Assembly (NCBI RefSeq): GCF_000372725.1 | Contig: NW_005198091.1 | Span: 1 to 64,000, forward strand | DNA from: Emiliania huxleyi CCMP1516 | Lineage: Eukaryota > Haptophyta > Isochrysidales > Noelaerhabdaceae | Reading direction: 5' to 3' | DNA: 64,000 nt | In this document: positions 53,288 through 62,471 of the stretch, piece after piece | Numbering within the stretch: position 1 is the first letter of the stretch | Layout of the letters: each line of letters starts with the position of its first letter | Position numbers and translations under genes: made by a program | Notes under the pieces: generated by a model | Databases searched by the model: none | What the model was told of the DNA's origin: nothing | Seen by the model: the letters and a program-made list of their open reading frames with translations, nothing else

Positions 53288-53801
53288 GTGCGGGTGGGTA
53301 GGCCCTAAAACGGCGGGAGGGGTAGGGGTGCCGCTGTAGGGGTGTGGAGGGGTCGGGAGGGCGGGAGTGTGGACCGTGACCTAAAGCCCTCCACCGATAG
53401 AGGTGTCAGGCGGCAGGGCCCAGGAGGGCACTCGGAGGGGTGGGGGCTGGGAGGGCTGGCCAAAAGCGAGGCGTAGGAGGGCTCGTGAGGGCTTGGGAGA
53501 GGTGTGGAGAGCTCGGAGGGGTCGGAGGGGTCGGAGGGCAGAGAGGCACGAGGTGGCGCTGGTGGGCTCGGGAGGGCTCGGGAGGGCTCACAAGGGATGG
53601 AGTGCCCGGAGGGCTCGGAGGGGCGAGCCGCCGGCTTGGAGGGCTCGGAGGGCTTGGAAGTGGGAGGGCTCGAAGACGGACCTTTCTCGCTTCGGGAGGG
53701 TGGAGGGGCAGAGGGTGGAGGGGCGGAGGGGTGGTTGAGCCCTCTAGCTCTGTCGATATAGCCCTACCCCTCCCGCCGTTTTAGGGGCCTACCCACCCGC
53801 T
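53288..53801. mobile_element. G-rich element with TIRs and 8-bp target-site duplication
   Basis: ATGTGAGA flanks both sides (53280-53287 and 53802-53809). The terminal inverted repeats are ~38 bp (CGGGTGGGTAGGCCCTAAAA and complement). The interior is strand-biased, almost all G/A with repeated GGAGGGCTCGGAGGG, so it could form G-quadruplexes. An 8-bp duplication suggests hAT-like mobilisation. No transposase. Confidence 0.83.
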
Positions 53802-53809
53802 ATGTGAGA

Positions 53810-55107
53810 TGTGATTGAGGTGCAGATGAGCTCGCGAGCTCGCACATGTGTTTCGTCGATCGGCCGTCCTCTTCACACATCTCATTGAGATTGTTATTCA
53901 AATTCCATGTTCACCAGCAATTGTCTCCCTTTTTTTTTCACCACCTGAGATCCCAAATCTCAGCCCTGCAATCATGACGACCCCAACCAAATCTCAGCCC
54001 TGCCATGCCATGCCGTACTGCCCTGCCCGAACACTGCCGCACAACTGCCCTGCCCGATCCCCTACCTGCCCCGGGTGTGAAACCCACACTGCCCTGCTCG
54101 GCCCAGACTACACTGCCGAGGTGTGAATAACCGGCCGCTCGCGAGGTCTCGGAGAATATACGTATATCGGCTACGCAACGGGGAGCGATGGTCGACCCTG
54201 TTGGCTGCCGGCCACCCCAACAAAACACCCCAACCCCATCTGCAGAGATTGACCGCAGAGCCCCACCCTCGGTTGGTCCCGTGTGCACCACGCCGAGGTA
54301 CAGCAGCGAGCCGAGGCGACGTAGACGGCTCGGCTCGCTGCCGGAGACGAGGGGGTTTCCTCCAACGTTCCCTGAGTTGATCGCTGCCCGGAGTCTTGAG
54401 AGTACTATTGGATCGGATGCGGCCTTGTCGTCGCCGTCGACGCGTGGCTGGGGTTTGCGCCCGAGCCAGTTTTGGGCTAGCAACAATTCACGAGCAAGGG
54501 AGGTGTGGATGGCTGGTGTGTCCCGCAGCACGAACCACAACCCGGCGTTCCACGCTTCCTATTCCTGCGCGCTGCGGCAGCTGGCCAGCGCCCGGGCGCG
54601 ACGATATATTGACGGAGAACGACGATTGACGGAGAACGGAAGCAACTCTACCTTCGCAACGAATGTGTCACTCGCTTGGGTATCAGCCTCCAATACATCC
54701 ACATGCTCCGCTCTCTCCACTCGCGACTCAGTACATCCGTTTTGTGCCTTCTCTTGCCGCGCGCGCAGTCACCGGCCGCGCAGCGCACCGCCGCCACACC
54801 GCGTTTGGCTCGCAGCGCAACACACACGCACAGCGCAACACACACTCGTGCGCAAAGAGTCTCCGCGCGCGTCACGCACAGGCGCTAAGCCCGGCCCCGC
54901 GCCATGAAAGAGGAAATGTGCCAGAACCAAAGAGTCGAACGTGAGCAGAATCGATGCGCATCGAGCCGCCTCTCGTCAGTACATGCGAAAGGTCGGCGAC
55001 GCGTGCCCGATGGCGCGTCCACTCGGCTGAGGGCGGTCTAAACGCCGAAAGCCAAGCTACTGCACCTTAATAAGCCACGCGTTGCGATGCTTCGCTCAGG
55101 CCCCTGG
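53810..55107. other. Intergenic; one weak minus-strand frame
   Basis: A 200-codon minus frame at 53938-54540 starts plausibly (MWFVLRDTPAIHTSLAREL, LLLAQNWLGRKPQP) but decays into Gly/Arg-rich residues and repeats; it has no recognised domain and may be a fragment of a mobile-element protein. The phrase AAATCTCAGCCCTGC occurs twice near 53957 and 53991. Confidence 0.35.
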
Positions 55108-55809
55108 CTAAGGCTGGCACGTCAGTCGGCTGCCATGGCGCGGGCGGAGGCGCGGCAACGGGGGGCCGGTCCTGTCGCGAAGGGCGTAGTGGCGGCGCTT
55201 CGCAATGAGCGCCCGCTTCGTGCGCCGCCTCGCATCGGTGGACGGCGGAGACGGCCCCTTCTTCTTCGCCTTCTGCGGGGCGGTTTGTAGCGGCGGTGAG
55301 AGAGAGTCTGTCGCCGAAACCATGGACGCCCACAGAAAGTGGTAGGGCTCCAGATCGTCGATCTCGTCGCCCAGGAGGCTGTCAAAGGCGTTGGCGATCT
55401 CCGTCGACGTGCAGGTGAACCCCATCAGGCGCTCCTCGAGCTCCGACTCCGACTCGTCGTTTCGCAGAGCGCAAGGCGCGGCGGCGAAGAGGCCGCTCTG
55501 CGCAGAGCGCGCAACCTCTGCCGTGTGTGCTGCCGCGCGCGTAGGCTGGCTGCCACCGCTCGCCGACGGGGGTGCGCTGCGAGACGTCGGCTTGAGCGGC
55601 GGGCCCGGCAGCGCCGGCCGGACCGCGGAGGGGAAGGTGTAGCTGCCGCGCCGCACGACAGGCCGCAGAGCGGCAGCGGGATTTTCCACCCACGGAAATG
55701 CTTGCGGTGGAGAGACAACGCGCACTGCGCCAACCGCTCGCAGCGAGAAGGGCGCGAGCGTACAGCCGGCACAGCGGCCGAGCTCGCCGGCGCAAGAGGC
55801 GCACTTCAT
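55108..55809 (-). CDS. Hypothetical protein with N-terminal CxxC pairs
   Basis: 233 residues from ATG. It starts MKCASCAGELGRCAGCTL, two CxxC pairs that could bind zinc. A middle Pro/Ala/Ser-rich segment leads to a conserved-looking acidic block (ESELEERLMGFTCTSTE, AFDSLLGDEIDDLEPYHF) and a basic tail (KKKGPSP, RRRTKRALIAKRR), perhaps a nuclear signal. No family recognised. The acidic helix plus basic tail could suit a transcription-related protein, but that is speculation. Confidence 0.45.
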   Translation of the reverse strand: MKCASCAGELGRCAGCTLAPFSLRAVGAVRVVSPPQAFPWVENPAAALRPVVRRGSYTFPSAVRPALPGPPLKPTSRSAPPSASGGSQPTRAAAHTAEVARSAQSGLFAAAPCALRNDESESELEERLMGFTCTSTEIANAFDSLLGDEIDDLEPYHFLWASMVSATDSLSPPLQTAPQKAKKKGPSPPSTDARRRTKRALIAKRRHYALRDRTGPPLPRLRPRHGSRLTCQP

Positions 55810-55879
55810 CGTCTCAGGCTAATCGTCCCAGGGCTGTGAATACAAAATAATAATTCGTGCGACGGCGTCTGAAGCCTTT

Positions 55880-56300
55880 CTCAAGTAAGAGGGGATGAGT
55901 GTGGTGCTAGCCGTCGCCCACACTTGGGCTAAGGGCGTAGACAATAGCCATTCCTTACTTGCTTGGGCGTCTACGCCCTTACTTGGGCGTCTGCCTCTTC
56001 CTCTCTCTCTTCGCAGCAGCTTCGCAGTCTCTCGCCAATTCTCGCAGCGACCTTCATGCCACCTCGCGGTCTTCCCACTCTCGTCGTTCTCTTTCCTGCC
56101 CCGTCGTCCTCTGACTCATCGCTCTCCTCGGCCTCGTTCTGCGACGGCGCCGCCGCCTGCCGATCCCTTGCTCTCTGCAACTTCTCTCGCCACTCGGCGT
56201 ATCTAACTCCGCTACTTCTCCTCGCGGCGTATTTTGGCCCCTCGAGTTTTATCGACCTCCCCTCGCGCAAGGACCACTCTTCTGACAAAAAAAATCTCCC
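55880..56300 (+). repeat. Family-C repeat
   Basis: GTGTGGTGCTAGCCGTCGCC, then CTTCATGCCACCTCGCGG and following Ser-rich coding blocks; one strand reads KRTTRVGRPRGGMKVAARIG in frame over ~100 codons. A short duplication (TTACTTGGGCGTCTGCCTC-like) occurs near 55960-55995. Confidence 0.75.
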
Positions 56301-56329
56301 TCTCTTCTGACTCCCACTCCGAGAGAGAG

Positions 56330-58940
56330 ATTTTTAACAATACCAAACAACTCTAACACTCACACGTCATTTGGGGCCTGGAGCCCTGTTCACGCGCGCG
56401 CGAGACGTGCAGACAGGGTTGCCAGGTGAGAGCGAATGGCGCGGTTCACGCCTCGCACAACAGAGAGAGAGATGCGCTCTGCATGGTGGGACATGAAAGA
56501 GAGCGAGTACTTGGGCGAGTAGGCCGTGCGGTCGACGCTGCCGCGCGCGCGCGACTTTGCGCGCGAGGCGGCGCAGCTTGAGAACGGCGGTGGGCGAGAA
56601 GCCGCCGCTGAACGTCTCGTGGAGCAGCAGGTTGAAGTTGTTGCGCTTGACAAAGATCGCGTCGTGGTAGAAACCGCGATGCGCCTTGACGTAGCCGTGG
56701 CCGGTCTTGTGGGAGAAGGGTTGGCTGGGCTGCCCGCGCGCCTTGCAGCCCATGTTTAGGCGGCGGGCCTTCTCTTCGGTGTTGCCGAAGGCGTAGGAGT
56801 GGCCAACGGAGGCGGGCGTGCCGCCACTCGAGGCGTTGCCAACGCCCGTCGAGGAGGTCTTGAGGAGGGGCGTGCAGAGCTTGATTTCGTTCACTTCATC
56901 GCATCCTCCCGGCCCAGCGTGGGGTTCTGCGAGGTCGACCTTGTACCCCTCTCGTTGTACTGCCGGGTGAGCTCTGGTTTCTCCTTGTCACCGTGCACGA
57001 CCGGCGCGTTGGCCGGGGCGCGCATCGCGTCCGCCCAGGCGGCGAGGACGCCGTCGTGGGGCCGCCGGTGGTGGGCCTTGTTGTAAAGGTAGTCGCCGAA
57101 TAAATCGACTGGCATGCCCCGCTCGAGCGCGACCCGAAGGGTGGGAAGCGCCACGGAGAGCCAAAGGCCGAGCTTCCGCTGGAGCTCGTCCTGGAGGGCG
57201 TCGGAGGAGAGGGCGGTGGCGTCGTGCCGTCGACACGGACATCGAAGGCCTTGCCGGCGAAAGGCGTTGAGGCGGAGATGAGGCGCGCGGCTTCGCGGTT
57301 GTTGACGGCGCTGACTCCGAGGGACGGGTTGTTCTTGACGTGCACATCCCGCGCCTTGACGAGCTCCTGGAGCGCGAACCAGTCCTTGTGATACTTCATG
57401 GCAGCGAGCGCCCGCGCGGCCGCGGGTACGTGGATTTGCAAGTGCCATTGAGAATCACGTCGGTAGCTGGAAGGGACTCGGGCTCGGGGAGCGGGACGCT
57501 CTTGGGGTAGAACTCAGTCAGGTAGCCGCCGCGGACGGTGTGTTACTTGTTTTTGTCGCGGGCGGCGCGCTTCTCGCACACCTCCTTCCAGTCCGAGAGG
57601 GCGGCGCGCTTCTCGCACGCCTAGCTGCGGCGATGGCGGGGTACTTGGACGCACCTCCCTCGTCGAGGGCGAAGTCGGGGTTGTGGGCGACGAGGGTGCG
57701 CCAGTCTTGAGGAGCGACATGGAGAAGTCGCTGTCGGCTCGCGTGAAGGCGGTGTCGATGTTGCACCCGCCCATCTCGGTCGGCAGCTGCGCCTGGAGCC
57801 ACGCGAGTCGCGGAGCGCCTGGGGCGAGGCGTCGGCGCGAGCAATGCCCTCAAAGGACTTGCGGATGCGGTTGTGCGCAAACTCGAGAGCCTCGCACGCG
57901 ACATTGGGCGGCGTGATGCCGGCAATGTACTTGGTCTTTGCACAGGCAATCCGTTGGACGAGGTTGAGGCGGAGCTGCGAGGTGTTCGTGACGCAGTCAG
58001 TGTCGACGATCGTGTCGATGACGTCGAGCGGCGCGAGCTTCTTCCTGAGGTGCGCGGTGAGCTCCTTTTTGCAGGCTTCAGGGTCGCCAAAGAAGGTGCC
58101 GACGGCCTTGAAGCAGTCCACTCGTCCCTGGACGACCCCGCAGGCGGACTTGGCGTAGTTGGGGTCGTTGTAGTCGGGGCACTCGAGGCTGAGTGGGTCC
58201 CAATCGGCGGCGGAGAAGTCCAGGTCGTCGCCGTCGGCGGAAGGCAGCCGCAAGGCGCCCTCGGCCTTGACAAGGCGGATGAAGCTGGGCGTGCCCATGA
58301 TGAGGCGAGCGACGGGTAGGAGGTCAGGGCGTCGCTTGCGGATCCAGTCGAGGAGCTTGACGCGCCCACAGCCGTTGGGGTCAGGCTTGTTGTCGGCCGT
58401 GAGCGCCTGGGCGATCGTGTTGTAGAAGTTCTCCTTGTCGCCCGAGATGGTCGCGTTCTCCGGCTTCGTGCCGTGCCACCCCGCAACGGTGTGGGCGTAC
58501 AGGTGAGTGCCGTTCTTGGAGAACGCGTAGTTCTTTGGGAAGTTGACAGGCGCACGGGCGCGCTCCTCCGCAACCTCGGCCGCCTCGAGGTCGGCGAGAG
58601 CGGCCGTCGCCTCGGCCGAGTCGTGTCCGTGCGTGATGCATCTCGAAGTGTACGCGGCTTCTGCGGTGGCGGTGGCGACGGTGGCGTCCTCGAGTGCCTC
58701 CGCCCTGGCCTTGGCAACCTCAGGCAGCTGCGTGGTGCAGAACCGCTCCGCCCAGTCGCGCTCCTGGAGCGCGATGCACCGTTCAGCTGAGCGCGTGAAG
58801 AGTGTTGCCACTCCGATCAGTTGGGATTGCCGCCAGGTCATGTCGTTGCACAGATCTACTCTCGTTTCTGGCACCGTTGCCGGCACCTCCACGGTTGGTG
58901 ATGGTGTTGGCGCTGGGGTTCCCTTCGGGTACATCGTGAG
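56330..58940 (-). mobile_element. Longest LINE copy (~2.6 kb)
   Basis: Reads on the minus strand from about 58934 to the TCTCTC terminus at 56330. Source of the 3'-end fragments at 21490, 30505, 33145, 35566, 41030 and 51310, all sharing the same 3' terminus with different 5' cut-offs, the hallmark of non-LTR retrotransposons. Confidence 0.85.
56390..58934 (-). pseudogene. Decayed LINE polyprotein, RT-like with C-terminal nuclease-like region
   Basis: Frames shift several times, so the gene is dead. From the start: an Ala/Glu-rich N-terminal region, then RT-like traces (GDKENFYNTI, RRPDLLPVARLIMGTPSF), then a post-palm region (KAVGTFFGDPEACKKEL, CAKTKYIAGITPPN, GGCNIDTAFTRADSDFSM). The RT palm motifs around QGDP and xxDD are not visible, so they are deleted. 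Near the C-terminus come HRRPHDGVLAAWADAMR and VNEIKLCTPLL, in which E-x-K fits a restriction-like endonuclease, then RGFYHDAIFVKRNN and DRTAYSPKYSLSFMSHHAE. This resembles RLE-type LINEs of algae. Family call from pattern memory only. Confidence 0.6.
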
Positions 58941-60263
58941 ACGTGACAGCTGACGACGCCACGACGGGAATTACTTACCACTTTGGCGTGTCGTCCTCAT
59001 CTCGGATTCGTCTTCTCCGGACTCCTTCCGTTCGGCGTGGCTCACCCACGTGAACAGGCGCCCTCGCGCCCTCTGTGGCCATCCCTATATCGCTCCTCAA
59101 CAAACAAAACAAATCTACCACTCACGCTCCTCTGTCTGCCCATACCAAAGAAAGAGAGAACCAAGGGAGGGATGGGAGGACGGCACGCCGCGACTTGGGC
59201 TCAACCCGGTTTGCCTCTCGCACCCGGTCTGTTTTCCTTTCCTTTTTTTCTACAACACCCTCTCCTTTCCTCTCTATTTTCCCGGGAAAACTGCGTGGAA
59301 ATCGTCAAATTTTGGGCTCTGAGCCGAGTCTGAGGCTGGCCTTGGGCCCAAAATCAGCCAAATTTTAGGCCAAATCGGCAAAATGCCGGGAATTTCGCGG
59401 AGAACCCGTGTATACCTGGAAATTACCCTGCGACCGCCTGGGTATTTTGTCGATTTCCTCAATTTTGCATCAGATTTTGCCCCAGACCAGCTCTCAGACT
59501 CAGGGAAACTCGCGAGTTTCCAGAATGGAGCACCAAACACCCTCTGTTTCCCTGGAAATTTCCGGAAACGCAAAGTGCTGGGGACCCTCTGTTTTCCTTT
59601 TTGTTTTCCGGAAAACCGGGTTGATTGAGCCCAAGCCGCGACCATACAGGGATTTCAAGGAGAGGAGTGATCTGTGATCGTGGTGCTAGAGGCCCTAGGT
59701 AGGGATTCTAGGTAGGCCTAGGCCAGACAGGGGCATGGCACTTTGCTCTTTGGCTTGGAGTGCAGTCATTAACCTCAACCCACCCAGGGCCGAGGAGCTG
59801 AGAAGCGCACCCAGCGGGCCGGATGCTCGGGGACGGGCTACGGGCAAGAGAGCCCTGACCTAAATAAATAAATAAATAAAACGGGCACGCCAAACGAGGG
59901 GTGGGCCCTGACCTAAAAGAAAGAAAGAAAGAAAACAGACAACCCAAGGGAGGGATGGGAGGACGGCACGCCGCCACCACACAGGGATTTTAAGGAGAGG
60001 AGTGTGATGCGCTAGCCGTCGCCCACCCTAGGGAGTCTGCCTCTTCCTATCTCTTTTCGCAGTCTCTCGCCGATTCTCGCTGCAACCTTCATGCCACCTC
60101 GCGGCCGTCCCACTCTCGTCGTTCTCTCCCTTGTCACTGACCTCAACGGGCGCGCGTGGGCCGAAGAATTCTTTCGGCACAAAGAATTCAGTCCGCGCGA
60201 GCTCGACGCTCCCGAGACTCGGAGCCGCAAACGCAGACACACACGCCGCTGTTCACTATCCCA
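58941..60263. other. Repeat-filled interval
   Basis: 59150-59200 is a family-C fragment, 59205-59580 is repeat R copy 2, 59750-59860 an SE1 end fragment, 59860-59880 a TAAA microsatellite, and 59925-60130 a family-C copy ending ~130 bp before the next gene. No gene of its own. Confidence 0.7.
59205..59580 (+). repeat. Dispersed repeat R, copy 2
   Basis: Matches 7316-7690 over its length in the same orientation; slightly longer T-rich lead-in. Followed by extra TTTTCCGGAAAACCGGG that may mark its end. Confidence 0.8.
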
Positions 60264-60898
60264 ATGCTCTCTCTGCTCCCGCTCCTCGTGCATGGTCTAC
60301 GAGCACCGCTGCCGCAGCGGGTGGCATCGCGCTCGGCGGTGCCAATGATGCAGGATGCGCTTGAGCAGGCTTCCGCGTCGGCGGACGCCTTCTATTCGAT
60401 GCTCGGTGATCTGCAGCCACCAGCTTCGCTCGCTTCGCTCAAGGACGCCATCGCGTCTGGAGACCTGAAGAAGGTCCGCGTCGCTCAGTACAACCTCCTG
60501 ATCGACCAGACGCTGCTCTGTGAGGCATGGCCTGGCACCCGCAGAAGGCACACGTCCACGCATGACGCCACTCTCTCCCACGCCGGCACAGATGACGTCG
60601 AGGGCGAGGGCGAGGGAGCGACGCTGGTCCCTACCGCTGCGAAGATGGAGCAGGACGACCCGCTCACAAAGGAAAAGATGCGATATGCGTACAGGCGTCG
60701 AGACCCGGCCCTGCCTTCCCGCCTCCACCACCAACCCCGCTCCTCCCCTCGACACACAGCTACGGCATCAAGATGTTCATGGCCGACATGATCGAACAGG
60801 AGGCGCTCCAGGCCGTGGTGATGGAGAAGCTCGCGGGCAAGGTTGGTCTGGATGGCGCAGGCCTCGACCAGTGGCTCGACATGCCGGCGGTCGTTTGA
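60264..60898 (+). CDS. Plastid-type small protein, three exons
   Basis: Exons 60264-60519, 60592-60694 and 60760-60898, 165 residues. Intron 1 GT-AG (72 bp, donor GTGAGG), intron 2 GC-AG (65 bp). The start MLSLLPLLVHGLRAPLPQ is a signal peptide followed by a basic Ser/Arg region, suiting plastid import. The mature part has conserved-looking helices: LASLKDAIASGDLKKVRVA, YNLLIDQTLLYDVEG, DPLTKEKMRYAYSYGIKMF and a C-terminal VGLDGAGLDQWLDMP. The three frames give one continuous protein only with these introns. No known family recognised; probably a lineage-specific plastid protein. A family-C repeat lies just upstream. Confidence 0.72.
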
Positions 60899-62471
60899 GA
60901 CATGGGATCTACTCGAGTAAGTAGCAGCGCGCTCTGTCCAGGTAGGGAAGGCTGCTGCTTGTACGATGTCTTCCATTTTACGTAGGTCGTAGCAAGAGTA
61001 GGGCATATTAAGATGGTCGAGCAAAGCAAGCTGCAAGGTCATTCCGGCGCCTTTCGCAGGAACGATCTCGTGAAATAGTAATAGAGAGCAGTCACACCTC
61101 CACGCGTCGCGAGATGGGCGACGCACGAACAGTGCGCACCCCGCCCCGCTCGCAGGGCGTGCATCGCACAGGACACAGGTGGACTGTGTGACTCCTCGGG
61201 TTTCTGGCCGATCTGGGGGCAGAAAAGAAAGAAAGAAAGGAGATATCCCAAACGAGGGAGATAGGGGAGGAGGACAGGGTGCCCACCTGCACGAGCAGGA
61301 TTTTGGAAGGACGATCAGGGGGCAGGTGGGGCTCTCCTGCTCCTGATTCTGGGGGCATAAATAAATAAATAGAGCAGTCATCTCCAGGAGAGATGGGCGA
61401 CGCACGAACACAGAGGCACAGTGCGCACCCCGCCCCGCTCACGGGGCAGATTCCAGAAGAAACAAAGAAACAAAGAAAACAGACACCCCAAACGAGGGAT
61501 AGGGGAGGAGGACAGGGTCCCCACCTGCACGAGCAGGATTTTGGAAGGACGATCAGGGGGACAGGTGGGGCTCTCCTGCTCCTGACAAGGGACACGACAG
61601 GCTCGCAGCGCGGTGCACGGTGGACTCCCACATCCACTGGCGGTCTCATCTCAGTCTAGCGAGGTAGGTAGGTAGTAAGGTGAAGAACAGCCAGGCTCGG
61701 ACTGGACACCAACGCGGTATGGGTGGACGCCGGACAGATGATGACGACACGCACGAGCGACACACAGACACAAACAGGCTCACAAGACACACAGCCAGCG
61801 GGCTGCCACACACCCTGAGTTGGCGCACACATAACTCAAGGCCACATCCTCCCTGTCGCCCCCCCCAGCACTCCACGGTGCCAAGGAGTACAAACAAGGG
61901 CACAACAAACAACAGACGACAGGAAGTGATATGCGAGGCTAGAGCGGGCTTGCTCCACCTCTAGCAATCTCACCGGCCGGCAAGGCACGGACGAGACCGT
62001 GTGTGGGGTCTAGTGAGGTGTCTACGGACGCCCTCCTCACGGGCTAGCTGCCTGCGGCTAGCCCTTCTCGCACTCACAGGCAATGACAATCCAATGTATG
62101 AGTGTATGCAAGGAGCAAGCAGAGGCGCGTGTGCTGATTCTAGATCGCACGCCGTGGCATATGACTTGGGAGGCGTGCGACCTCAGCGCACCCGTCGTAA
62201 GGTCGGCGGGCGCGCGTGTCAGCGAGAGAGTTGCGGGCGGAGCCATACCCGACTTTTAGAGGAAGAGCCCCGCGCCACGGTTGCCAGCCGTGCCTTCGCG
62301 GGAGCCGCCCCTCGAGCCGCGTCTCGTCGCCACCGTCCCTGAGTGCGTCCCGCCTTGGCGGCACACACTTCTAGCGACCTGTCTCCAGAATGACCCTCAA
62401 AAAAAGGAAAAAATATTCGCGCGCCGCGGAACTCTGACCCCCCGGCTTGGGACTCCCTCGCTCTCGGCGCG
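60899..62471. other. Intergenic with tandem family-D copies
   Basis: 61085-61345 and 61370-61600 are diverged tandem duplicates of ~280 bp (shared GATGGGCGACGCACGAAC and CACCTGCACGAGCAGGATTT). 61485-61660 is the best family-D copy. 61680-62400 has CACA-rich and AAAGAAAG stretches without a gene. Short A-rich run at 62395-62410 before the next gene. Confidence 0.6.

Noticed and set aside
53938-54540. 200-codon minus frame as a confident gene
   Set aside because: Only the first ~60 residues look protein-like; the rest is low quality, with no homologous motif recognised.
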